Assembly: GCF_020907405.1 (NCBI RefSeq) | Contig: NZ_JAJJOE010000004.1 | Coordinates: forward strand, 248,001-312,000 | DNA from: Arthrobacter sp. zg-Y769 | GTDB taxonomy: Bacteria > Actinomycetota > Actinomycetes > Actinomycetales > Micrococcaceae | Direction: 5' to 3' | Length of the DNA: 64,000 bases | In this document: piece after piece, positions 7,998 through 16,160 of the stretch | How the letters are laid out: each line of letters opens with the position of its first letter | Position numbering within the stretch: the stretch's first letter is position 1 | Translations under genes and position numbers: made by a program | The notes under the pieces: generated by a model | Seen by the model: only the letters and a program-made list of their open reading frames with translations | Databases searched by the model: none | Told to the model about the DNA's origin: nothing

Positions 7998-9035
7998 TTA
8001 CGGCACAACGACGGCGCGGCCGAGGAGCTGGTTGTTCTTCAGCTTTTCATAGGCCGCCGGGGCTTCGTCCAGGCTGAACACCTCGGTGTGCACGTTGATG
8101 CCTTCGCCCCGCGCGAGGTCCAACACCTCGAACAGCTCCGACCGCGAGCCCCAGTACGGCGCCCGGATGGAGGTTTCCCACGCTGCGGTGGCGCTCAGGC
8201 CCACCGGCAGGGTGCCGGCGCCTACGCCCACCAGCACCTGGTCGCCCTGTGATCCCACCATCGCCTGGCCCAGGTCCAGCGTGGCCTGGTTGGTCACGAA
8301 GTCGAAGACGGCGTCCACGCCCCGCCCGCCGGTCAGGTCCCGGACCATGTCCACCGCGCCGGGCTCGGACGGGAAGGTGTAGTGCGCGCCGACATCGGTG
8401 GCCAGGTTCAGTTTCGCCTCGTCAATGTCCAGCGCCACCACGGTGGCCGCGGTCATGGCCCGCAGGATCTGCACGGCCACATGCCCCAGCCCGCCCACTC
8501 CGATGACGACGGCGGTCGCACCGGAGGGCAGCTTCTCCAGCGAGCCTTTGATCGCGTGGTACGGGGTGAGCCCGGCGTCGGTCAGGGACACGTTCTGCAC
8601 CGGATCCAGGTCCCCGAGCGGGAGCAGATGCCGGGGGCTGTCCACAATCAGGTATTCAGCCATGGCCCCCGGCGCACCGAGCCCGGGCGGAACAATGCCG
8701 AATTTCGCGGCGTTGCGGCAGTAGTTTTCCCGGCCGCTGGAACACTCATAGCAAAGCCCGCAGCCCCAGGGCCCGTAGACGGCCATGGACGTACCTTCTT
8801 CGATGTACTGCACGCCGTCACCCACCCGGTCCACCACGCCGGCGCCCTCGTGCCCGAGTGTCAGGGGCAGCCCGTAAATGTACTCGTTCTCCGGCAGGCT
8901 CATGATGAATTCGTCGGAGTGGCAGACACCGGCAGCCGTCACCTTCAGGCGCACCTGCCCGGGTCCGGGTTCGGGGGTGTCGATCTCCACGACTTCGGGC
9001 GGCTGGCCGATGGTGCGGTATTGAAGGGCCTTCAT
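7998..9035 (-). CDS. zinc-dependent alcohol dehydrogenase (MDR family)
   Basis: A medium-chain dehydrogenase of 345 residues, MKALQYRT onward, with AGGAG before the ATG. Catalytic zinc ligands are seen in GVCHSD and LGHEGAGV. The structural zinc lobe has the spaced cysteines CGLCYECSSGRENYC. The Rossmann motif GVGGLGHVAVQ indicates NAD(P) binding. It is convergent with the kinase gene, with 10 bases between stops, and is probably transcribed separately. It likely oxidises a primary or secondary alcohol; a role in hydroxyacid metabolism next to the acyl-CoA cluster is possible but not shown. Confidence 0.88.
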   Translation of the reverse strand: MKALQYRTIGQPPEVVEIDTPEPGPGQVRLKVTAAGVCHSDEFIMSLPENEYIYGLPLTLGHEGAGVVDRVGDGVQYIEEGTSMAVYGPWGCGLCYECSSGRENYCRNAAKFGIVPPGLGAPGAMAEYLIVDSPRHLLPLGDLDPVQNVSLTDAGLTPYHAIKGSLEKLPSGATAVVIGVGGLGHVAVQILRAMTAATVVALDIDEAKLNLATDVGAHYTFPSEPGAVDMVRDLTGGRGVDAVFDFVTNQATLDLGQAMVGSQGDQVLVGVGAGTLPVGLSATAAWETSIRAPYWGSRSELFEVLDLARGEGINVHTEVFSLDEAPAAYEKLKNNQLLGRAVVVP

Positions 9036-9156
9036 GGCATGCTCCTGCTCTCCGCACCGGCGCGGATCCACGGCACGGGTGGATGGACTTTGCCCTTTAA
9101 GCGTTGCACCCGTGCCTAAGTTCCACAGCCCCTTAACGGCAGGTACGGTATGGGCC

Positions 9157-9672
9157 ATGAAGAATCTTCCGCTCTCCCTCGCGCTCGCCGCTGCCGTCGG
9201 CGGTTTCACCCTGTCCCGGCCGGCCGACTGGTCCCCGAGGGTCCGCCGCGCCTACGTCCTTGGTTCCGGCGCAGCCGTGGGCACCGGCGTCGCGCTGGTA
9301 CTCCGAAAAGGCAGACGAAAAGGCAGGGAGCTGGCTGCTGCCGGAACCGTTGACCTCGTCACCCCGTTCACGGCCGGGGCCGGGGGTGATTCCGCAACCG
9401 TGCCTTCCTACGTTGCCGCGCGCACGGCCGAGTCCCAGACGCGGAGGCCGGAAATTGCGATGACGGGTCTGGCTGCACTGATGGGGGTAACCGTCAGCGG
9501 GATCACGGCACTGACCCTGGTGCTGGATGAGGCTGTCGAAATGTGGCTGGTTCGGCGCGGGGTGGCCCGTCCCCGTCGCGTCATGGCAATGGCGATGGCA
9601 CTCCATTCCCTCGTCATGGACCAGGTGATGGATTCGAAGGACGCCAAGAAGGCCGCCCATCAGTCTTCGTAG
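9157..9672 (+). CDS. hypothetical membrane protein
   Basis: Not recognised. The protein is 171 residues long from MKNLPLS, with hydrophobic stretches at roughly 3-18, 31-47 and 101-120, so it is probably a small multi-pass membrane protein. A basic segment (LRKGRRKGRE) follows the second stretch. The start was chosen because it begins with a plausible membrane or signal segment; the Shine-Dalgarno signal (GGCAGG) is weak. Its end overlaps the convergent gene by 13 bases. Confidence 0.55.
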   Translation: MKNLPLSLALAAAVGGFTLSRPADWSPRVRRAYVLGSGAAVGTGVALVLRKGRRKGRELAAAGTVDLVTPFTAGAGGDSATVPSYVAARTAESQTRRPEIAMTGLAALMGVTVSGITALTLVLDEAVEMWLVRRGVARPRRVMAMAMALHSLVMDQVMDSKDAKKAAHQSS

Positions 9673-10094
9673 AGCCGGCGGACCGCTTCCGCGATGACCG
9701 GATAGGCACCCGTTATGTAGGCGGGGCCGTCGAAGTGGGGTATGCCTCCCACCTCATTGATAAGTTCGTTCAGCCGCTGCCAGAAGGCCTCGTCCGAGCT
9801 GATTCCCGTCGGTCTGGCCAGGAACCAGACGTATCCGGGCGGAATCGGAGGGATTCCCGCCCCCGCCAGATAGGCGTTGGTGAGTTCGTAGATCCATTCC
9901 TGGTCCTCGGCAGTCAGGACCTCCTGCGACTGCAGGGTTTCGTTGAGGGTGCCGAGCCTGCGGCAGGTGTGTTCCGGTCCCGCCGCCCAGCCCATCGTCA
10001 GGAACCAGCCGGTAAACGGAAGCTGCGTGTATCCGTCTACCGGCTGTTCCTGCGGCAGAACAGGGATTTCGTCCCAGCTGCCGGACGTGCTCAT
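9660..10094 (-). CDS. hypothetical protein
   Basis: Not recognised. It is an acidic cytoplasmic-looking protein of 144 residues, rich in Trp, Tyr and Pro, with no signal peptide or membrane segment. Sequence such as DQEWIYELTNAYLAGAG suggests a small helical fold. It lies downstream of the OFA transporter and its companion peptide on the same strand, 23 bases after the companion stop, so it may share their transcript. I cannot assign a function. Confidence 0.6.
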   Translation of the reverse strand: MSTSGSWDEIPVLPQEQPVDGYTQLPFTGWFLTMGWAAGPEHTCRRLGTLNETLQSQEVLTAEDQEWIYELTNAYLAGAGIPPIPPGYVWFLARPTGISSDEAFWQRLNELINEVGGIPHFDGPAYITGAYPVIAEAVRRLYED

Positions 10095-10117
10095 CCGTGC
10101 AGTCCGCTCAGACCGGT

Positions 10118-10219
10118 TCAGCCGAAGAGCGCAGCGGCCCGGGTCAGGGTCTGGAAGACTCCGTAGGCGAGCGGAACGCCCACCAGCAGCCAGCTAACCG
10201 TCAACTTTGCCTTCGTCAT
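10118..10219 (-). CDS. MFS transporter small companion protein (33 aa)
   Basis: A very short open frame encoding 33 residues with one hydrophobic helix (VSWLLVGVPLAYGVFQTL). Its ATG overlaps the stop of the MFS gene (ATGA), a sign of translational coupling. Small single-helix proteins at this position are known next to OFA-family transporters in actinobacteria and are annotated as MFS transporter small subunits. I rely on memory for that name. The short length and overlap make it easy to miss in automated gene calls. Confidence 0.75.
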   Translation of the reverse strand: MTKAKLTVSWLLVGVPLAYGVFQTLTRAAALFG

Positions 10220-11616
10220 GAGTGGTCTCCTTGTCCCGCCTGGGCCGTGGCCGGCTTCGCGGATTGCGGTTCGTGGTATTTGGACGCCACCGGTGTCACC
10301 AGCAGGTTGGCGACGAAGCCCACCACCAGCAGCGCCACCATGGTCAGAAGCGCGGGCTGGTACGCCGCGGCAGTGAGTTCCCCGGGGGTGCCCTGGGAAT
10401 CAAGGAATGAATTGACGATCAGCGGACCGGCGATGCCGGCGGCAGACCAGGCGGTGAGCAGCCGGCCGTGGATTGCTCCGACCTGGTACGTGCCGAAGAG
10501 ATCCCGCAGGTAGGCCGGGGCCGTAGCGAATCCTCCACCGTAGAAGGAGAGGATGATGAACGCCAGCGCCACGTAGAGGAAGGTGGAACCGCCGCCGAAG
10601 AGGGACAGCAGGATGTACAAGGCGGCACCGAGGCCGAGGTAGACCATGTAGATGCGTTTGCGGCCCACCACGTCCGATGTTGCGGACCAGACAAAACGCC
10701 CGCCCATGTTTCCAATGGAAAGCAGGCCCACGAACCCACCTGCAACTGCGGCGGAAACCAGGGAGACGCCGTCGGGCTGGCGGAAGAAGTCCTGGATCAT
10801 CGGGGCAGCCTGTTCCAGGATGCCGATGCCGGCGGTGACGTTGCAGAAGAGCACAACCCAGACCAGCCAGAACTGCTTTGTCTTGATGGCGTTGGCCGCG
10901 GAGACGTGGTTGGTGGTGACCATGGACTTGGCCTTGACCGTGGAGGGGTCGAAGCCCTCGGGTTTCCAGTCCGCCGCGGGCACCCGGATGCTCCATGCCC
11001 CGTAGAGCATGTACACCAGGTAGAGCGCGGCAAGGGTGAGGAACAGCTTGCCGACGGCGTCGCCGCTGGCCACCCAGCCCTCGGTGCCGGAATCCGGGTC
11101 AAAGAAACTCAGGAGGGCCGAGGACACCGGGCTGGCGATCAGCGCGCCGCCGCCGAAGCCCATGATGGCCATGCCGGTGGCAAGTCCGGGCCGGTCCGGG
11201 AACCATTTGATCAGGGTGGAGACCGGAGAAATATAGCCGATGCCCAGGCCGATTCCGCCGATGAAGCCGTAGCCCAGGTACAGCAGCCAGAGCTGTCCGG
11301 TGAAGATGCCCAGGGCACCGATCAGGAATCCGCCCACCCAGAACATGGCGGAGACGAACATCGCCTTGCGGGGTCCGTTGGCGTCCACCCAGGTGCCCAT
11401 CACGGCGGCGGAGAGGCCCAGCATCACGATGGCGATGGAGAAAATGATGCCGATCTGGGTGAGGCTCGCATCGAAGTAATTCACCAGCGCCGTCTTGTAG
11501 ACGCTGGTGGCGTACACCTGGCCGATGCACAGGTGCACGGCCAGTGCAGCCGGCGGGATCAGCCATCGATTAAATCCGGGCGGGGCGATGGTTCGTTCGC
11601 GGTCCAGCCAGCTCAT
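10216..11616 (-). CDS. OFA-family MFS transporter
   Basis: A 466-residue transporter with about twelve hydrophobic segments and the N-terminal pattern NRWLIPPAALAVHLCIGQVYA. That pattern, with WFPDRPGLATGMAIMGFGGGA later, marks the oxalate/formate antiporter group (MFS). Family members move small monocarboxylates or dicarboxylates such as oxalate, formate, lactate or pyruvate. GGGAG precedes the ATG. The 33-residue companion overlaps its 3' end. The actual substrate cannot be read from the sequence, and no metabolic gene for oxalate lies nearby. Confidence 0.85.
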   Translation of the reverse strand: MSWLDRERTIAPPGFNRWLIPPAALAVHLCIGQVYATSVYKTALVNYFDASLTQIGIIFSIAIVMLGLSAAVMGTWVDANGPRKAMFVSAMFWVGGFLIGALGIFTGQLWLLYLGYGFIGGIGLGIGYISPVSTLIKWFPDRPGLATGMAIMGFGGGALIASPVSSALLSFFDPDSGTEGWVASGDAVGKLFLTLAALYLVYMLYGAWSIRVPAADWKPEGFDPSTVKAKSMVTTNHVSAANAIKTKQFWLVWVVLFCNVTAGIGILEQAAPMIQDFFRQPDGVSLVSAAVAGGFVGLLSIGNMGGRFVWSATSDVVGRKRIYMVYLGLGAALYILLSLFGGGSTFLYVALAFIILSFYGGGFATAPAYLRDLFGTYQVGAIHGRLLTAWSAAGIAGPLIVNSFLDSQGTPGELTAAAYQPALLTMVALLVVGFVANLLVTPVASKYHEPQSAKPATAQAGQGDHS

Positions 11617-11939
11617 ACAGACTCCCTATTTAAGTAACGCAAAACTTGTCTGCTCTTAACGATGCCGGTCGTGAACTGGGTTACCACGGTCCGACACGCA
11701 GTTTCGCTAGGGCAGCAAAACATACCGCGCAACCTACCGGTCGGTAACTAATTTGGAAAAAGCCTTGCTTTGTTACTCACGGGTAGCTTAGATGTAACAG
11801 ACATCACACTGGTTCCGCCCGGATGCGTCTCGTTGTTGCGACGGTTCCGGGTCACTTGCATCCGCGAAGGTAACGCCCACAGGCCTGTTACTCGCCGCTT
11901 AGTCAGTCTCATCCGTAAGAAGCAGAAGAAGGATATTCA
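11617..11939. other. divergent intergenic region with a small palindrome
   Basis: About 320 bases between the OFA transporter and the heptad-repeat protein, lower in GC than its surroundings and with no convincing open frame. It holds the inverted repeat TACCG-GT-CGGTA at 11735-11746 and several GTAAC/GTTAC elements, so it probably carries both promoters and a regulator site. No clear sigma-70 pair was assigned. Confidence 0.45.
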
Positions 11940-13841
11940 ATGACGAGTTCCACGTCCGGGCGCGCCTCCAGCCGCCCACACACACTTTTAACCGTACTTT
12001 TGGCGTTGTTCCTGGTCCTCCTCCTTGCCTTCTTCGTGCTCTTCACGGGCAAGGTTGCCAGCGGGGCATCGGAACTGAGCGACGGCGCCGAGCGCGCCTC
12101 CACCGGGGCGGGAGACCTGAAGGCCGGCGCCGAAAAGGCACAGACCGGCGCCAATGACCTCTCCGACGGCGCCAAGAAGGTCGACACCGGCGCCAACACC
12201 CTAGCCAACGGAATCGGCTCCGCCAAGGCCGGCGTGACCACCCTGAAGGAAGGCGCCACCACGCTGGATGAAGGAGCCGTCCAGCTTCTCACCGGCGCAG
12301 AGGCCGCCAACACCGGTGCCAACAAGCTTGCTGTCGGTGCCACGAATGCCCGTACCGGTGCCGGTACGCTGGCCGCCGGTGCCTACAGCGCTGCCGACGG
12401 CGCCAACCGGCTCAATGCCGGCGCCGGTGAATTGGCAGCAGGCATGGCCCAGCTGAATGACCCGAAGACGGGCGTTCCATTCCTGGCAGCTGGCGCACAG
12501 CAGTTGGCTAAGGGCACCGACGAGGCTGTAGTGGGCGTTGACGAACTCGACGCCGGCGCCCTTCGGCTCAAGAACGGCGCATTGGTTCTCCAAGCCGGCG
12601 TGAATCAGCTGGCAGCCAAGGATGCAGCGCCGGCACTCGCAGAGGGTGCCACCAACCTGAATAACGGAATCCAGCAGCTTGCTACTCTCAGGCCAACTCT
12701 CGTCAGCGGTGCCAATAAGCTCGCTGCCAGCGCTCCGACCGTTGCGGGCTCTGTCCAAGCCTTCCAAGGCGGCGTGAAGACCTTCGCCGGAGCAGCAGCA
12801 CCGGCAGCCGATGCTGCCAAGGCGACATCGGGCGATATCTCCCGCCTTCGCGCCGACATTGCGGCAGGCACGCTCACTACTCAGCAGATTGCCGACCGCC
12901 TTGCCGCAATACAGGGTACGGCTGACCAAGCGGCCATCAACACCGCGACGGCCAAGGCGGGCTTTGAGGGTGCAACTGCTTTGTATTCGCCCGACGTCGC
13001 CGCGAAGTTCACCGAGTTCACCCAAGGCGCGACACAAATCGGAAGCGTCGCCGGAGCTCCTGCCTTCGCCGGGGGACTCGACCTGCTGGCGCAGGGAGCT
13101 CCTGCTCTGGCCGCGGGTGCAGAAAAGGTGAATGCAGGAATCACCCAGGTCAAGATAGGAATCGACGAAGGCAAGCGCACCGAGCTGGAACCCGGTCTGG
13201 TTCCCGGAACGACGAAGCTCTACGCGGGTACCCAGAAGTTGAAGGCCGGCTCCGCCGACCTGAACAAGGGTGCTTACCAGGTTGCGGGTGGTGCAGGCAA
13301 GGTCAAGGCCGGCGTCGACAAGCTCTCCGCAGGCGTGCAGACACTCCGCGCCGGTGCAGGCACGCTGGCCGACGGCAACGGCCAACTCGCCACCGGCGCA
13401 GGAACCCTCGCCACCGGCCTGGACACCCTGGAAACCGGCGCTTACACGCTGGCCGACGGCAACTACAAGATCTACGACGGCACCATCAGCCTCTCCGACG
13501 GCACCAGCCGCCTGGTCACCGGCACCGAGTCCCTGGACGAGGGCGTGGTGAAGCTCGACGAAGGCGGCAAGACGCTGACTGCCGGCACGAGCGACCTGAA
13601 GGAAGGCGCCGAGAAGCTGGCCGACGGCAATACCGAACTGGCCGAAGGCAGCAAGACCCTGGCCGACGGCAACGGCAAGATCTCCGAAGGTGCAGACACC
13701 ATGCAGGCCAGCACCACGGCGCTGACCCCGGGCGAAATCTTCACCTCCCCGAAGATCCTGGCCGTGCTCATCCCGCTGCTGCTGCTGCTGGTTCCGATCG
13801 GCATGCTGATCGCCAGCACCCGCCGCGGCACCCAGCACTAG
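11940..13841 (+). CDS. membrane-anchored heptad-repeat protein (YhgE/Pip-like repeats)
   Basis: A protein of 633 residues built almost entirely of a seven-residue repeat of the type L-x-x-GA-x-x (for example LSDGAERASTGAGDLKAGA). There is one transmembrane helix at each end: about residues 15-37 and a Leu-rich one near 605-623. The topology would place a long helical rod outside the cytoplasmic membrane, tethered at both ends. Similar repeats occur in the extracytoplasmic part of YhgE/Pip and some MmpL-type proteins, but the transporter or permease domain is missing here. A region around 240-400 is less regular. The function is unknown; a strong terminator follows the gene. Confidence 0.8.
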   Translation: MTSSTSGRASSRPHTLLTVLLALFLVLLLAFFVLFTGKVASGASELSDGAERASTGAGDLKAGAEKAQTGANDLSDGAKKVDTGANTLANGIGSAKAGVTTLKEGATTLDEGAVQLLTGAEAANTGANKLAVGATNARTGAGTLAAGAYSAADGANRLNAGAGELAAGMAQLNDPKTGVPFLAAGAQQLAKGTDEAVVGVDELDAGALRLKNGALVLQAGVNQLAAKDAAPALAEGATNLNNGIQQLATLRPTLVSGANKLAASAPTVAGSVQAFQGGVKTFAGAAAPAADAAKATSGDISRLRADIAAGTLTTQQIADRLAAIQGTADQAAINTATAKAGFEGATALYSPDVAAKFTEFTQGATQIGSVAGAPAFAGGLDLLAQGAPALAAGAEKVNAGITQVKIGIDEGKRTELEPGLVPGTTKLYAGTQKLKAGSADLNKGAYQVAGGAGKVKAGVDKLSAGVQTLRAGAGTLADGNGQLATGAGTLATGLDTLETGAYTLADGNYKIYDGTISLSDGTSRLVTGTESLDEGVVKLDEGGKTLTAGTSDLKEGAEKLADGNTELAEGSKTLADGNGKISEGADTMQASTTALTPGEIFTSPKILAVLIPLLLLLVPIGMLIASTRRGTQH

Positions 13842-13892
13842 GGTCCGGGCAGCACACAGCTAGAGCGCACCGCATCACCTCGCATCACTAAG

Positions 13893-13930
13893 AAAAGGGC
13901 AGGTACCGCAACCGCGGCACCTGCCCTTTT
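13893..13930 (+). terminator. intrinsic terminator after the heptad-repeat gene
   Basis: AAAAGGGCAGGT (13893-13904) pairs perfectly with ACCTGCCCTTTT (13919-13930) across a 14-base loop. The A and T ends make it potentially bidirectional, serving also the convergent IclR gene. Confidence 0.85.
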
Positions 13931-13960
13931 CCGTGCCCGGGAAAAGTCCCGGGGACGGCC

Positions 13961-14716
13961 CTACCCGTTCAGCTCGACGGAGATCTTTTTCACGGCCTCG
14001 CGCAGCAGCGGCACCGCCCGGTCCGCGAAGCCCTCGTCCACGCGCGAGACCGGACCGGAGACGGACACCGCCGAGGGCGTGGGCGCGTTGGGAACGGTCA
14101 TGGCGAAGCAGCGCACCCCGAGTTCCTGTTCCTGCTCGTCCACGGCGTAACCGCGTTCCCGGATGCGCGCCAGGTCCGCCAGGAGCGCCTCGACGCTGCC
14201 CAGGCTGTGCCCGGTGGGCGTGGGCATCCCCGCCCTGCCTACGATGCCGCGGACCTGTTCATCCGGCAGCTGCGCGAGGATCGCCTTGCCGACGCCGGTG
14301 TCATGGGTATGCGCCCGGCGGCCCACTTCAGTGAACATCCGCATGGAATGCCGTGACGGGACCTGGGCAACATAGACCACCATGTCGGCGTCGAGCACGG
14401 CCATGTTGGAGGTCTCCCCCAGATCGTCCACGAGGCCTTTGAGCTGCGGCATGGCCAGCGCACCCAGCTGCAGGTTGGCGCCTTCGCCGAGCCGGATCAG
14501 CTTCGGCCCGAGGGCGTAACGCCGGTTGGGCAGCTGCCGGGCGTAGCCCAGGCCCACGAGCGTGCGCAGCAGCCGGTGAATGGTGGGCAGGGGCAGGGCC
14601 GTGGAGGCGGCGAGTTCGCTCAGCGTGACCGCCCCGCCGGCGTCGGCAATCAGTTCCAGCAGTTCAAAGACGCGTTCCACGGACTGCACGCCGGATCCGG
14701 CGGCACGTTCAGCCAT
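13961..14716 (-). CDS. IclR-family transcriptional regulator
   Basis: A regulator of 251 residues. The N-terminal winged helix includes VTLSELAASTALPLPTIHRLL. The C-terminal effector domain includes HTGVGKAILA-like sequence (THDTGVGKAILAQLP) and RGYAVDEQEQELGVRCFA, both IclR hallmarks. GGAGGG precedes the ATG. IclR proteins commonly govern catabolism of small organic acids or aromatics. Its target is not evident, because the neighbouring genes do not form a recognisable catabolic operon. Confidence 0.88.
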   Translation of the reverse strand: MAERAAGSGVQSVERVFELLELIADAGGAVTLSELAASTALPLPTIHRLLRTLVGLGYARQLPNRRYALGPKLIRLGEGANLQLGALAMPQLKGLVDDLGETSNMAVLDADMVVYVAQVPSRHSMRMFTEVGRRAHTHDTGVGKAILAQLPDEQVRGIVGRAGMPTPTGHSLGSVEALLADLARIRERGYAVDEQEQELGVRCFAMTVPNAPTPSAVSVSGPVSRVDEGFADRAVPLLREAVKKISVELNG

Positions 14717-14796
14717 AGTTGACCCTCCCCGACAATTTGCCCCACTTTATCGCAGAGCGGAAACTTTCTTCCTTATTCGGGTCTGACTGCACGCCC

Positions 14797-15426
14797 TCAG
14801 ACGGACATTCCGGAGCCGGCGTCGGATCCCGTGCCGGCCGGCAGCGCCGCGGGGTGCAGCGTCACGGAGATGGCTCCGGACCGCGTGGTCTGCGGCTGGG
14901 ACACACTGTAGGAGGCGGCCTCACGGATGTCTTCGAACAGCCGCTTGCCCTGGCCCACCACCACCGGAAAGATCAGCAGGCGGTAGGCGTCCACCAGCCC
15001 GGCGGCCGCCAGGGCCTGGACCAGCTGGTAGCTTCCGTGCACCTGGACCTCGCCGCTGCGCCGGGACTTCAACCGTTCGACGCCGGCCACCAGGTCCCCC
15101 TGCAGCAGCCGCGTATTGTGCCAGGGCACCGTCGGCATAGTGGCGGAGACCAGATACTTCGGCAGTCCGTTCAGTACTGTGGCGAGAAAGTCCCCGGGAT
15201 CGGTCACCGCCTCCCAGTAGGGCTGCATCATGTCGTACGTGTTGCGTCCCAGCAGCAGCGCATCCGCCATGGCGTACCACTGGGTGACAATCTGCTCCAG
15301 GTCCGGATCCGCATGCGGGGCCAGCCAGCCGCCTCCGGTGAAACCGCCGGACGGGTCCTCCTCGTTGCTGCCCGGAGCCTGCATCACGCCGTTCAACGTC
15401 AGGAAAGTGTTGACCGTCAGCTTCAC
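14797..15426 (-). CDS. dihydrofolate reductase family protein (RibD C-terminal-like)
   Basis: A protein of 209 residues with a GTG start. MKLTVNTFLTLNGVMQAPG, LLLGRNTYDMM and VHGSYQLVQAL are typical of the RibD C-terminal/DHFR-like family widespread in actinobacteria. Most members are of unknown function, with an NADPH-reductase fold. It is unlikely to be the cell's folate-pathway DHFR. No operon partner is apparent. Confidence 0.8.
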   Translation of the reverse strand: MKLTVNTFLTLNGVMQAPGSNEEDPSGGFTGGGWLAPHADPDLEQIVTQWYAMADALLLGRNTYDMMQPYWEAVTDPGDFLATVLNGLPKYLVSATMPTVPWHNTRLLQGDLVAGVERLKSRRSGEVQVHGSYQLVQALAAAGLVDAYRLLIFPVVVGQGKRLFEDIREAASYSVSQPQTTRSGAISVTLHPAALPAGTGSDAGSGMSV

Positions 15427-15517
15427 CGAGCACCCCGTTCCTAGGTCCCCCTGCTTCTAGGTTCGGCCCGCTATCCGGGGGTGTCAACGGTCCCGGGTGC
15501 CGGGACGGAAAGTTCGC

Positions 15518-16066
15518 CTAGGCCCAGGTGTGCGGGGCGGGACGGCGGGTGCTCGGCAGCGCGACGGCGGCACGCCACTCGCTGATCCACTCCGGCAGTT
15601 CCAGGTCCGACGGCGGGACGGCACCTACGGCCTCGAAGATCTCCTCGTTGCTCACCGGGCCCTTCTTGGACACCAGGCGGGTGCAGATGACGGCGCTGGC
15701 ATAGATCTCGCCGTCCGCCACCATGCGCTGCTCAATGTAGATGGCGCGTTCATCGAAGCCGATGACCCGGGTTTCAATGCTGTACTGCTGGTGCAGCTGC
15801 AGGGACTTGCGGAAGCTGATGGTTTCGTTGTTCGCCACCGGGCTCCAGCCGCGCTTTTTCATGATGTCCCAGACGCCGCTGCGGACCAGCAGGTCAAAGC
15901 GGCCCAGGTCCATCAGCGAGAAGTACATGCCGTTGTTCAGGTGCATGGCAAAGTCGATGTCCGTGACCAGGACCTTCATGGGCACGGAGGAGGTCTCGAA
16001 GAAACCAAGCTTGGGCCGGCGTCGGGCGCGGAAGAGAGTCAGGATGGTGCGCAGTATCAGGTGCAT
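15518..16066 (-). CDS. thioesterase-family (hotdog) protein
   Basis: A hotdog-fold protein of 182 residues. The motif VTDIDFAMHLNNGMYFSLMD corresponds to the acyl-CoA thioesterase catalytic region, where a conserved Asp and the HLNN segment line the active site. By family it hydrolyses acyl-CoA thioesters. The ATG at 16066 was chosen because a promoter-like pair ends just before it and no ribosome-binding site is visible, which suggests leaderless translation. Upstream in-frame ATGs would lie within that promoter. The substrate is unknown. Confidence 0.75.
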   Translation of the reverse strand: MHLILRTILTLFRARRRPKLGFFETSSVPMKVLVTDIDFAMHLNNGMYFSLMDLGRFDLLVRSGVWDIMKKRGWSPVANNETISFRKSLQLHQQYSIETRVIGFDERAIYIEQRMVADGEIYASAVICTRLVSKKGPVSNEEIFEAVGAVPPSDLELPEWISEWRAAVALPSTRRPAPHTWA

Positions 16067-16073
16067 GGCCGCT

Positions 16074-16101
16074 ATATTACCGCTCAGTAACATAGTGTCT
16101 A
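16074..16101 (-). promoter_or_regulatory. candidate leaderless promoter with embedded palindrome
   Basis: On the minus strand TAGACA and TAATAT are 16 bases apart, and the -10 ends about 7 bases before the thioesterase ATG. The imperfect palindrome TTACTGAGCGGTAA lies between and over the hexamers, where a repressor would block transcription. Confidence 0.45.
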
Positions 16102-16160
16102 GTTGCGACGCGGGACTTTCTTCAGCGGGCACCGGTCCGAACCGCTACACCGCTGCCCCG

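Noticed and set aside
12201-13838. A 545-codon open frame antisense to the heptad-repeat gene
   Set aside because: It mirrors the repeat DNA; it lacks a start signal and recognisable domains.
14717-14796. Possible small RNA or promoter between the IclR and DHFR-like genes
   Set aside because: Only 80 bases, with no clear hairpin or promoter pair beyond a presumed IclR upstream region.
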